From positions 1,736,001-1,800,000 of the forward strand of contig NZ_CP122458.1 in assembly GCF_032598905.1 (NCBI RefSeq): a stretch of 64,000 nt of DNA, written 5' to 3'. Shown here one piece after another: positions 45,266-53,344 of this stretch (within the stretch, counting starts at the first letter, position 1; every line of letters begins with the position of its first letter). The position numbers were made by a program, and so were the translations under genes. Under the pieces are notes generated by a model. The model was not told the DNA's origin. It worked only from the letters and a program-made list of their open reading frames with translations, and searched no databases. This DNA comes from Streptomyces sp. 11x1. GTDB lineage: Bacteria > Actinomycetota > Actinomycetes > Streptomycetales > Streptomycetaceae.

Positions 45266-45438
45266 GTGATCTCCTCCGTAGTCGCGACCGATGCAGCTGT
45301 GCACCGACGGTTCGCAAGCTAGCCGTGGAACTGCGGGACAGGGCATCCGGAACGTGCGGGGGTACCTTTCCCTGCCGCATCGGACACCGTGGCGACGCGA
45401 CAGCCATGGGGATCGGTGACAGGGAGGGGTGGGGCTAC

Positions 45439-46404
45439 ATGCGGTTCCGACGAGGGAGAGGTCCTGGCTCAGGGGCCATGGCTCTGGTGGTGTTCGTGGC
45501 GCTCCTGACGACGCTGGCGGCCACGGCACCGGCCACATCGGCCGCGCCGGGAGCCGCGCGCTCGGCGGCAGCGGCGCCGGCCGCCAGACCCGACTTCAGA
45601 CTGCCCTTCGCCTGCGGGCAGAAGTGGCAGCTGCAGACGTACCGAGGGCACGCGCCGGACGACAAGAAGCTCGACATGTACCGGGTCGGCGGGAACACCC
45701 TCGGCGCCCTGGTGGCCGCGTCCGCGGCCGGCACGGTCACCGAGCTCTTCGAGCCGGGTGGCCTGGAGATCAATCACGGCAACGGCTGGTTCACGGTCTA
45801 TCTGCACATGGACCGCATCGACGTACGCCGCGGGCAGCAGGTCGCCTCCGGAGCCACGCTCGGGCGACTGGGCCTGGTCGGCACCACCTCCGCACACCTG
45901 CACTACGAGCAGTTGTACGACACCAACGGGGACAACAACGGCGAGAACGACGAGATCGTCCACCCGGTGATCCAGGGGGCCGAGTACCGGCTGTCACCGG
46001 ACGACACCTTCCCCCAGGTGACCAGCACCAACGCCTGCGGTGGCGGCGGTGGCGGTGGAGGTGGCGGCGGCCAGCCGGTGCGGTACTGGGTGGACACCTT
46101 CGCCGACGCGACCGGTTACGCCGCCGTCGACTGCGTCGGCGACAGCAGGCCCACGTGCGCGCCTCAGGGCAAGCTCTACAAGGGCACCAACTACGTCCTG
46201 TGCAAACTGCAGGGGGACAAGGTGGAGGTGGGGACCTCCTACAACCACTACTGGCTGCTGACCGACCTCGACGAGGTGGTGCCCGGTGGGAAGGCCCGTG
46301 CCTTTGTGTCGGCGTACTACCTCCAACGGTGGGGGAACGACGAGGCGAAGGACAACGACGGCGTCGAGATCCGCAACTGCGAGCCCCACGAAGTTCCCAG
46401 GTGA
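45439..46404 (+). CDS. Secreted M23-family metallopeptidase with C-terminal SH3-like part
   Basis: The product has 321 residues. A signal peptide (about 1-36) precedes an LytM/M23 domain at about 50-195. Zinc ligands are His and Asp in YRGHAPDDKKLDMY and the HLHYEQLY motif; the third histidine region is VYLHMDR. An 11-glycine linker (about 198-210) leads to a 100-residue SH3-like part with paired cysteines. It probably cleaves peptidoglycan cross-bridges or binds the wall. The ATG at 45439 has GGGAGGGG upstream. The last codons lie in a 19-bp tandem repeat that extends into the kinase gene on the other strand. Confidence 0.82.
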   Translation: MRFRRGRGPGSGAMALVVFVALLTTLAATAPATSAAPGAARSAAAAPAARPDFRLPFACGQKWQLQTYRGHAPDDKKLDMYRVGGNTLGALVAASAAGTVTELFEPGGLEINHGNGWFTVYLHMDRIDVRRGQQVASGATLGRLGLVGTTSAHLHYEQLYDTNGDNNGENDEIVHPVIQGAEYRLSPDDTFPQVTSTNACGGGGGGGGGGGQPVRYWVDTFADATGYAAVDCVGDSRPTCAPQGKLYKGTNYVLCKLQGDKVEVGTSYNHYWLLTDLDEVVPGGKARAFVSAYYLQRWGNDEAKDNDGVEIRNCEPHEVPR

Positions 46405-46450
46405 CGTCTCAGCTCCCAGGTGACGTCTCAGCTCCCAGGTGACGTCTCAG
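46395..46450. repeat. Three tandem 19-bp units spanning two convergent stop codons
   Basis: The unit TCCCAGGTGACGTCTCAGC is repeated three times (the last is 18 bp). It contains the TGA of the M23 gene (46402-46404) in the first unit and the TGA of the leftward kinase (46447-46449) in the last. Confidence 0.9.
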
Positions 46451-47400
46451 GGACCGGCGGGCGGCACCGGCGCCCTCCGCATCCGGGTGAGCAGGCTCTC
46501 CGCGGTGTGGACGGCGCGCTGGGCGTGCGTCGGCGCCAGGCAGTCGGCGGCCAGTTCGCGCCAGACGGGCGGTACGGCGTCGTCCAGACGCAGCGGGGCG
46601 CGCCCATGGGCGTACTCCTGCACCGCCGCCCCGCGTGCCACCGGTGTGGCCCCGGGGAACGGTGAGGTCCCGCCGGCGAACATCTCGTGGATCACGATGC
46701 CGAGAGCCCAGATGTCGTGGCTGGGCCACACCTGCACGCCGCGCTCGTCCAGCGGGGCCCTCCAGCGTTCCGGGGGCAGATAGTCGGGGGTGCCCAGCGG
46801 CGGCATATGGCCGTGGGTGCCGTCGGGGCTGTCCAACTCGGCGGCGAGACCGAAGTCCGAGAGTCGGACGGAACCGTCGGCCATGATCAGTACGTTGTCG
46901 GGCTTGAGATCGCCGTGCACCCAGTTGATGCCGTGCAGATGGGCCAGACCTTCGCAGATCCCGGTGAGGATGCGCGACGCCGCGGGCTCCGTCGGCGCCG
47001 GGCCGTCCTGTTCGAGGAGCTGTCGCAGGCTGTGCTCCGCCCGCTCCATGATCAGGACGACGGCTCCGTCCAGAGCGGGGTCGCCGGGTTCGCTGAGCAC
47101 CACCGAGTCGAGCATCCGGATCAGTCGTGGATGGCGGGTCCGGCGCCCGAACTCGGTCTCGCGTCGGGCGGTCTCCACGAGAGCGCGCGCCTGACGTGGG
47201 GACGGTCCGGCGGTGGGCAGGAACTTGAGCGCGACGGCTCGCTCCCGCCCGCCCTCGGACCGGCCTCGCGGTTCGTCGCCCCTCGGGCTCGCGGGCCGGC
47301 CCTCGTGGACGGCTCCCCAGCCCCCGCTCGCGATCCGTTCCCCGACCTCCCAGTCGCCCACCCGGTAGCCGGCCGGTAAGTGGGCCAGGGGCGCGCTCAT
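46447..47400 (-). CDS. Soluble serine/threonine protein kinase
   Basis: The product has 317 residues, a kinase domain only. The P-loop is IASGGWGAVHEG (about 20-31), the lysine is in AVALKFL, the catalytic loop is WVHGDLKPDNVLI (HGD rather than HRD), DFG is in RLSDFGLA and the activation segment ends GTPDYLPPER. No transmembrane segment or PASTA domain follows, so it is cytosolic. Its ATG overlaps the FHA-protein stop (ATGA), so the two are coupled. The FHA partner probably binds the phosphorylated kinase or its substrate. Confidence 0.88.
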   Translation of the reverse strand: MSAPLAHLPAGYRVGDWEVGERIASGGWGAVHEGRPASPRGDEPRGRSEGGRERAVALKFLPTAGPSPRQARALVETARRETEFGRRTRHPRLIRMLDSVVLSEPGDPALDGAVVLIMERAEHSLRQLLEQDGPAPTEPAASRILTGICEGLAHLHGINWVHGDLKPDNVLIMADGSVRLSDFGLAAELDSPDGTHGHMPPLGTPDYLPPERWRAPLDERGVQVWPSHDIWALGIVIHEMFAGGTSPFPGATPVARGAAVQEYAHGRAPLRLDDAVPPVWRELAADCLAPTHAQRAVHTAESLLTRMRRAPVPPAGP

Positions 47401-48254
47401 CCGACGCACGCTCTCGCCCGTACGCCTTCCGCCACGCGCGGAGGCAGCAGACCCAGGTGCTCCTCGCGGACCAGTCCGAAGCGGAGTGCGAGCCCGACGA
47501 TCGCCTCGCGCTTGCCGTTGCGGCGGGCGCTGGGCCCCGGGTCCGTCGCGGAGACGGCGACCAGCCGGAGCTTCTCCTCGGCGAGGTAGTCGATGTGGGA
47601 GCTGACAGCGCGGGCGGTGAGCCCGCGGTACCCCGGGCAGTTCCTGAGACGTTCGACGATCTGGGGCGTGGTCGGCACGGCGATCACCGACTCGTCGCGC
47701 AGCCGGGGCTCGCAGAGCGCCACCAGGATCAGGAAGTAGGTGGCGGTCTCGTCCAGGGAGTAGGCGACGAGGGTCTGTGTCCCCCACCGGCCGCCCGCGA
47801 GCTGCGCGCGGTCGGCGTCGAGGTACACGTGATCCGGCGCGAACACCTGGAAGCTCACCGTCGACCCCCGGGTCGGCAGGACGACCCGGGCGAACTCGAA
47901 GGGGATGGGCGCCCCGGCCCGGCGCGGTGGGACGCGTAAGTACTCCCCGGCCCCCTCCGGGTTCTCCACCAAGTAGCTCTGGGTGGGGCTGAAGTTGCTC
48001 AACTGCCAGTGGTCCTCGGTCACCCGTATCTCGCCCGCCAGCCGGGAGACCGCCGGATCGCCGAGCCGCACCTCCACCGGGGTGTCGGCCGAACCGCGCC
48101 CGAACCGGGCGACGTCCCCCGGTCCCAGACGCAGGGTCACCGGCGCCGCACCTTGTCCCCGGGCCTCGACGTGGCCCCCGTTCTCCACCCCGTGGCCGCA
48201 ACCACCTCCGTTCCTCTGTCCGTCCCGCGGAAGATGAATCGTCACTCCGCTCAT
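47397..48254 (-). CDS. FHA-domain protein coupled to the Ser/Thr kinase
   Basis: The product has 285 residues. An FHA-like beta sandwich covers about 35-130 (RLGPGDVARFGRGSADT, VSRLAGEIRVTEDHWQLSN). A middle domain of unknown type and a C-terminal winged-helix-like part (TTPQIVERLRNCPGYRGLTARAVSSHIDYLAEEKL, in part) suggest a phospho-dependent regulator that may bind DNA. The start at 48254 has GGGGGG 8 nt upstream; it overlaps the kinase gene by 4 bp. Confidence 0.75.
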   Translation of the reverse strand: MSGVTIHLPRDGQRNGGGCGHGVENGGHVEARGQGAAPVTLRLGPGDVARFGRGSADTPVEVRLGDPAVSRLAGEIRVTEDHWQLSNFSPTQSYLVENPEGAGEYLRVPPRRAGAPIPFEFARVVLPTRGSTVSFQVFAPDHVYLDADRAQLAGGRWGTQTLVAYSLDETATYFLILVALCEPRLRDESVIAVPTTPQIVERLRNCPGYRGLTARAVSSHIDYLAEEKLRLVAVSATDPGPSARRNGKREAIVGLALRFGLVREEHLGLLPPRVAEGVRARACVG

Positions 48255-48464
48255 CACAACGCCCCCCGATCCTTGCCGCCCCGTCCCGTCCGCCCTGACG
48301 GACACCGCCGACCGAGGTCGCGATGCCCGCATGTGCCTCGGACGCCACAGGAACGCGTTCCGTTCGCTCTCCGCCCCGGCCCCGTGTGCCGGCAGTGCTA
48401 CGGGGCTGTCCTTCCGTCCCCCTGGCGGGAGGACGGCCCCTGGCACTGTGCGGTGGACGTCCGG

Positions 48465-49088
48465 TCAGTACAGCTTGTTGACGGCCGTGGTCGTGGTCTT
48501 CCTGAAGGCGGCCACGGGCGCACCGGTGAAGTCGCCCAGCTGCTGCCACTGCACGACGGTGACGGTCTTGCCGTCCCGTCCCACCGACAGCAGGGAGACA
48601 TCGGTGGACCCGCCCGCCGTCTCGATGTTCACGCCGCGGACATGGGCGCCCTCCTCCACCGGCAGCGGGCCGAAGTCCCGGCCCTCGGCGTCGACGTCGG
48701 GCGAGTTCGCCTCCAGGCGGTCGGCGCAGGTGCGGATCAGGTCGTCGTAGTGCTTCGCCAGGGCCTTGGCCTGGGAGGCCGAGCCCGTCACGACGGTCAG
48801 TTGCACGGCGCTGGTGTCCACGTCGGTGCGGAACTCCCGGTGCCGGTAGTCCCAATCGAGCACGCCCTCCGTGCTCACGCAGACGCCGAGGGCCTCCGGG
48901 AACCCCTCGGTGACCGGCCCGGCGGTCCAGGACGACGTCGGGTGCGGGGGCAGCTGGGACGCCGACAGGAACTTGGGCGCGGCGGCCTTCGTGGCGGCCC
49001 CGGCGGCCGACGCCGTCGACACCGCGCCCGCCGAGAGGGCGGCGACGGCGAGAGCGGCGAGAACGCTCGTACGCATACGCATGGACAT
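48465..49088 (-). CDS. Secreted protein upstream of the FHA/kinase pair
   Basis: The product has 207 residues. The signal peptide ends near STASA-AGAAT (about 28). The mature domain holds two cysteines (GVCVST and RTCADRL) and the segment TVVQWQQLGDFTGAPVAAFRKTT, resembling extracytoplasmic sensor-like domains of actinobacterial kinases. It reads in the same direction as the FHA and kinase genes, 210 bp upstream. A link to kinase signalling is possible but not shown. Confidence 0.6.
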   Translation of the reverse strand: MSMRMRTSVLAALAVAALSAGAVSTASAAGAATKAAAPKFLSASQLPPHPTSSWTAGPVTEGFPEALGVCVSTEGVLDWDYRHREFRTDVDTSAVQLTVVTGSASQAKALAKHYDDLIRTCADRLEANSPDVDAEGRDFGPLPVEEGAHVRGVNIETAGGSTDVSLLSVGRDGKTVTVVQWQQLGDFTGAPVAAFRKTTTTAVNKLY

Positions 49089-49370
49089 GGGTGTTCCCCC
49101 TGGGATGAGTGGTGCGTGGTCATGAACGCCCCGAAGAGACCGGTGGTCGGCCGGACCCCGCTCGGTGCGACACCAAGAGCATCAGCGGTCACCACAGCCA
49201 GGCGCAACAGCCGACGGCCCATCGAGCACCCTGGAACCATCCCACCCCACCTGACCTGCGGTTAGATGGGTGCCTGGGATACGGTCGCGGCCACGTCGGG
49301 CCGTACGTCGCGAAGGGCCCGGTCGCGAAAGTCCGTTGAGCCGCCGCCGGATGTCGGGGAGGGTCTGGTC

Positions 49371-49919
49371 ATGGAGTACTTCTGTTACCACCGCGACCGG
49401 CCCGGCTCCCTCCCGTTGCGCGAGGAGCTGCTGGAGCAGCACTGGTCCTACATGGACGGGTACGAGAAGGAGCTGATCGCGCGCGGCCCGACGTTCGCCG
49501 GTGACGGCGAGACTCCCACCGGCAGCGTGCACATCGTCGACCTGCCCGATCCCGCCGCCGCCCGCGCGTTCGCCTTCGACGAGCCCAACTACCAGGCGGG
49601 CGCGTACCGGGACGTGCTGCTGCGCCGGTGGCGGAACCTGCTGGGGCGCACCATGTGGGAGTTTCCGGGTGGCGCCGGCGGCGGCAACCGGTACCTGGTG
49701 TTCGGCCTCGGCTCGGGGCCGGCCGCCGACGTCGACGTACCGTCCGACCAGGACGATCTGATCGCGTACGGGCCGCTGCTGTCCGACGACGGCACCGCGT
49801 GGCTGGGGACCGCGGTGCTGCTCAGAGCCCCGGACCCGGATGCGGCACGCGCCGTCCTGACCGCGGACCGGTACGCCACCGTCGAGGTCCACGACTGGGA
49901 GTTCGGCGGCCGGCGCTGA
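49371..49919 (+). CDS. YciI-like protein (tandem dimeric alpha-beta barrel)
   Basis: The product has 182 residues. The N-terminal half (MEYFCYHRDRPGS, HWSYMDGYEKELIARGPTF, GSVHIVDLPDPAAARAFAFDEP) has the YciI pattern with the conserved His and Asp. The second half repeats the fold (LIAYGPLLSDDGTAWLG, PDPDAARAVLTADRYA). Function unknown; members are suggested to be small hydrolases or lyases. The ATG has GGGGAGG upstream. Its 3' end is duplicated in a 35-bp tandem repeat. Confidence 0.75.
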   Translation: MEYFCYHRDRPGSLPLREELLEQHWSYMDGYEKELIARGPTFAGDGETPTGSVHIVDLPDPAAARAFAFDEPNYQAGAYRDVLLRRWRNLLGRTMWEFPGGAGGGNRYLVFGLGSGPAADVDVPSDQDDLIAYGPLLSDDGTAWLGTAVLLRAPDPDAARAVLTADRYATVEVHDWEFGGRR

Positions 49920-49970
49920 GGCGGTGTCGGCGTCGGTTCGGCGGCCGGCGCTACGGCGGTGTCGGCGTCG
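49901..49970. repeat. 35-bp tandem duplication across the YciI-like stop codon
   Basis: Two copies, beginning GTTCGGCGGCCGGCGCT and ending GGTGTCGGCGTCG, differ at the stop codon (TGAG in copy 1, TACG in copy 2). A CGTCGG microrepeat follows. The duplication lies between convergent genes. Confidence 0.9.
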
Positions 49971-49988
49971 GCGTCGGGACGAACCGGG

Positions 49989-50981
49989 TCAACGGCTGCC
50001 CGAGGCGTTCCTGGCGGGCACAGGGCCGGTGCCGGGCCGGTGCCCCGTGTAGCGCGGTCGGCGGCCCGGCGCCGCGTAGGCCAGGTGCACGAGACGGGAG
50101 TGTTCCTGACGCATGTGCATCAAGGACTCCAGGATGTAGCCGACGAGCAGGACGAGCACGGCGATCGTCATGATCGCGGCGGCGAGGATCGCCGTGGGGA
50201 TGCGCGGCACGGTGCCCGTGCGGATGAACTCGGCGATGACGGGGATGCCGAGGACGACCGAGACGAAGGCCAGGATTCCCGCGACCACGGTGTGGACGAG
50301 CGAGGGCCGCTCGCGCCGGGCGAGATCGAGGATGACCCGCAGGATGCGCCAGCCGTCCCGGAAGGTGCGCAGTTTGCTCTCGCTCCCGGCGGGTCTGACC
50401 CGGTAGTCCACCTCCACCTCGGCCGTGGGCAGCCGGAGGTGGAGCGCGTGGATGGTCATCTCGGTCTCGGTCTCGAACTGGCGGGCCAGCGCCGGGAAGG
50501 ACTTGACGAAGCGGCGTGAGAAGACGCGGTAGCCGCTCAGCATGTCGGTCACGTCGTTGCCGAACAGGGACCGCACCGCGCCGGTGAGCAGCCTGTTGCC
50601 GGTCGCGTGCCCCACCCGGTAGGCCTCGCTGACGGTCTCCCGGCGGGCGCCGACCACCTGGTCGTACGGCCCCTCGAAGAGCAGGTCGACCAGGTCGCGT
50701 GCCCGGGACGCGTCGTAGGTGTCGTCGCCGTCGATGAGCAGCAGGGCGTCGGCGTCGACATCGGCGAAGGCCCGTCGGATGACGTTGCCCTTTCCCTTGC
50801 GCGGTTCCTGACGGACGATCGCGCCCGCTGCCCGGGCGACCTCCACCGTGCGGTCGGTGGAGGCGTTGTCGTACACATAGATGTCCGCCTCGGGGAGCGC
50901 CATCCTCAGGTCGCGCACCACCTTGTCGACGGCGGCCTCCTCGTTGTGACACGGCACGACACACGCGATCGTCGGTTGCAC
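49989..50981 (-). CDS. Glycosyltransferase family 2, GtrB/DPM-like
   Basis: The product has 330 residues. The GT-A domain begins IACVVPCHNEEAAVDKVV, with the nucleotide-sugar motif YDNASTDRTVEVA and the metal motif LLIDGDDTYDAS (about 80). Two C-terminal membrane segments (about 240-295) anchor it. Such enzymes load a sugar on polyprenyl phosphate on the inner face. The GTG start has AAGGAG at good spacing. It is divergent from gtrA, and a polytopic protein follows gtrA, recalling the GtrA/GtrB/Gtr(type) trio that glycosylates surface polymers. Confidence 0.83.
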   Translation of the reverse strand: MQPTIACVVPCHNEEAAVDKVVRDLRMALPEADIYVYDNASTDRTVEVARAAGAIVRQEPRKGKGNVIRRAFADVDADALLLIDGDDTYDASRARDLVDLLFEGPYDQVVGARRETVSEAYRVGHATGNRLLTGAVRSLFGNDVTDMLSGYRVFSRRFVKSFPALARQFETETEMTIHALHLRLPTAEVEVDYRVRPAGSESKLRTFRDGWRILRVILDLARRERPSLVHTVVAGILAFVSVVLGIPVIAEFIRTGTVPRIPTAILAAAIMTIAVLVLLVGYILESLMHMRQEHSRLVHLAYAAPGRRPRYTGHRPGTGPVPARNASGSR

Positions 50982-51117
50982 GGCCGCTCCTTACCTGACC
51001 CGCCGTCGGACGACGACAGAACTACGGATGACGACGGAATTTCGAATGACGATAGGAAATAATGCGTTATGGGCGCGTCCGGACGGTCAGGACGCGCCGG
51101 GTCGTTACTCTCGCCGT

Positions 51118-51588
51118 GTGCTGGTCCTCGTATCCATGGCGCTGCGTGTGCGTGACGCCGTCCGGGGCGTCTGGCGCGAGGCCGCCAAGTTCGGGGCCGT
51201 CGGGGCGCTGGCCTTCGTGGTGGACAACGGCGGCTACAACCTGCTGGTGTTCGGCTTTCCCGGCGGCGCGGAGGGCGGGGTGATGCGAGCCGACCCCGTG
51301 CCGGCCTCCGTCGTCGCGACGTCCGCCGCGGCGCTCTTCAGCTGGGCGGGGAACCGCTACTGGACCTACCGCCACCGGCATCGCGAGAACATGACGCAGG
51401 AACTGGCCCTGTTCCTGTTCGTGAACGCGGTCGGTGTCGCCATCACCGCGGGCACGGTCTTCGCCTCACGGCATGTGCTCGGACTGGAATCGATGGCGAG
51501 CGACAACGCCGCCCGCGTCTTCGGCTGGGTCCTCGCGACCTTGTTCCGCTTCGTCACCTACCGGCGCTACGTCTTCGTCGCACCGTGA
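51118..51588 (+). CDS. gtrA: GtrA-family membrane protein (polyprenyl-sugar flippase)
   Basis: The product has 156 residues and four membrane segments. The GtrA pattern is clear: FGAVGALAFVVDNGGYNLLV near the start, FSWAGNRYWTYRHR in the middle and FRFVTYRRYVF at the end. GtrA proteins are thought to flip lipid-linked sugars. The GTG at 51118 lies 6 bp after a TACTCT -10-like element (51106-51111), as in leaderless mRNAs; an ATG at 51136 is an alternative. Confidence 0.8.
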   Translation: MLVLVSMALRVRDAVRGVWREAAKFGAVGALAFVVDNGGYNLLVFGFPGGAEGGVMRADPVPASVVATSAAALFSWAGNRYWTYRHRHRENMTQELALFLFVNAVGVAITAGTVFASRHVLGLESMASDNAARVFGWVLATLFRFVTYRRYVFVAP

Positions 51589-51710
51589 CCGCCGGCGCGA
51601 CCCGATCCCCGCCTCGCCCCGATCCCCACCGCGGCCCGAACCCCACCTCGCCCCGCCCCGCGTCGCGCCCCGCCCCGTTCGGTCCCGTCGGCGCTGTTAG
51701 CATCCGCCGC

Positions 51711-53150
51711 ATGGGACAAAAAGTGCATATTCCGGGCGAAAAGCGCTGGAGCTGGTGGCTGACCGGGACCGCCGTCGCGTGTTGCCTGGCCACGTCCGTC
51801 GTCTTCACCCCCGGGTTCATGAGTCCCGACAGCATCGACCAGCTCCGGCAGGCCATGGGCAGGACGCCGCTGACCGACTGGCATCCGCCCGTGCTGAGCC
51901 TGGTGTGGCGCGCACTGATCGCCGTCACCGGGACGCCCGCGTCCATGGCCGTCCTCCAGTCCGTCGTCCTCTGGGGCGCGCTGTGGGTGCTCGCCCGGTG
52001 CGTCTGGGAGATGACCGCGAGCCGTGGCGGTTCGCTCGCCGTCCTCGGTCTCGGGCTGACTCCCCCCGTACTGACCTTCGTCGGCGTCGTCTGGAAGGAC
52101 GTGCACGCGGCCTGCGCACTGCTGGCGGCCTGCGCGGTGGCGTTCGTCGGGCTGCGGCTGCGGGACCGCGGACTGTCCCCCCGGATGCGCTGGGGTCTGC
52201 TCTGGCTGGGCGTGCTCTTCCTCGCCTACGCCGTGCTCGTGCGCAAGAACGCCTTCCTCGCCGCGATCCCGATGTTCGTCCTGCTCGTCCTCGCACTGTG
52301 GCCCTCCCCCGGGCGCCGTACGTGGGCCGCGTGCACGGCGGCGCTGGTGGCCGCGGTCGTCCTGCCCGCCGCGGCGATCTCCTTGATCGCGCGGCCCGTG
52401 CAGACGGATCAGGGCGCGCAGATCGTGCTCGACGACCTCGTCCACGTGCTGACCGTGGAGGAACTGCGGTCGGCCGACGTCCGGCCGGAGCTGCGGGACC
52501 GCCTGGTGGCCGCGGCCGAGGAGTGCGACCGTGTCGACGCCCTGTCGGACGCCTACTGGGCCTGCTACGAACGCTCGCCGGACGGCATGGCCGGCGACGC
52601 GGACGAGCTCACCTCCCTGTGGCTGCGCGAGATGCGCGGACATCTCTCCGGCTATCTCCAGTACCGCCTGCGGGTCTTCACCGCCCTGCTCTTCGAGACG
52701 GGCTACGTGTACCAGCCGGGGGTCTTCGCCAACGACCTCGGCATCGAGGTGGCCCGCCCCCGGCTGGAGGCCACCCTCGCCTCGTACGTCAACGGCGTGG
52801 CCACCGATCTGCGGCCGCTGTTCCGGGGATGGTTCTGGCTCGCCGTCGCGCTCGTGCTCGCCGTCCGTCCGGGCAGGGGGAGGTTCTCCCTGCCGATCCG
52901 GGCGCTGGGCATCAGCTCGCTGGCGTACGTGCTCGGCTATCTGCCCATCGTCCCGGCGACGAACTACCGCTACGTCTACTGGCCTGCGCTCGCCTGCGCG
53001 CTCGGTGTGCTGCTGCTCTGGCTGGACCGCGGCGCCCCCGACCGGCCCACGGCGGGCTCCGGCGTCCGGCACGACAGCGCCGCCGTCACCCTCCCCACCG
53101 CCGTGACGGCACATCAGCCGACAGCCGCCGAGGACCGGTCCGCGACGTGA
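51711..53150 (+). CDS. Polytopic membrane protein, possible GT-C glycosyltransferase
   Basis: The product has 479 residues with about 10 membrane segments. After the first membrane segment comes FTPGFMSPDSIDQLRQAMGRTPLTDWHPPV, whose acidic residues resemble the catalytic loop of GT-C enzymes. An extracellular loop at about 225-335 is rich in acids and has two cysteines. The Thr/Ala-rich tail is cytosolic. A TAGCAT -10-like element ends 6 bp before the ATG, so it may be leaderless. Next to GtrA and a GtrB-like enzyme it could be the sugar transferase that uses the flipped lipid sugar. This is inference. Confidence 0.65.
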   Translation: MGQKVHIPGEKRWSWWLTGTAVACCLATSVVFTPGFMSPDSIDQLRQAMGRTPLTDWHPPVLSLVWRALIAVTGTPASMAVLQSVVLWGALWVLARCVWEMTASRGGSLAVLGLGLTPPVLTFVGVVWKDVHAACALLAACAVAFVGLRLRDRGLSPRMRWGLLWLGVLFLAYAVLVRKNAFLAAIPMFVLLVLALWPSPGRRTWAACTAALVAAVVLPAAAISLIARPVQTDQGAQIVLDDLVHVLTVEELRSADVRPELRDRLVAAAEECDRVDALSDAYWACYERSPDGMAGDADELTSLWLREMRGHLSGYLQYRLRVFTALLFETGYVYQPGVFANDLGIEVARPRLEATLASYVNGVATDLRPLFRGWFWLAVALVLAVRPGRGRFSLPIRALGISSLAYVLGYLPIVPATNYRYVYWPALACALGVLLLWLDRGAPDRPTAGSGVRHDSAAVTLPTAVTAHQPTAAEDRSAT

Positions 53151-53206
53151 GTGTGCCGATGCCGGATTCACCGGCATCGGCAACGGCAACGGCACGGTCG
53201 TGGCGC

Positions 53207-53344
53207 TCACCCGGTGAAGAGTTGCGTGGCCTTCCGTACGAGTTCGTACAGCCCGTAGGCGAGCGGAACGCCCACCCAGATCCACGCGAAGACGATCAGG
53301 GGGCGCCGGTCAGGCGGGTTCGGACTGCTGTCGCTGGACGACAT
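53207..53344 (-). CDS. MFS (OFA) transporter small subunit, 45 aa
   Basis: The product has 45 residues: a polar start (MSSSDSSPNPPDRRP) and one membrane segment (LIVFAWIWVGVPLAYGLY). It matches the short membrane proteins found next to OFA-type MFS genes. The ATG at 53342-53344 lies inside the 3' end of the antiporter gene (35-bp overlap) and has GGGAGG upstream, so the two are translationally coupled. It probably stabilises or regulates the antiporter. Confidence 0.75.
   Translation of the reverse strand: MSSSDSSPNPPDRRPLIVFAWIWVGVPLAYGLYELVRKATQLFTG

Noticed and set aside
45439..46404. Long glycine run (46039-46071) as a frameshift or sequencing artefact
   Set aside because: The frame continues through it into a coherent Cys-containing domain, so it is a genuine poly-Gly linker.
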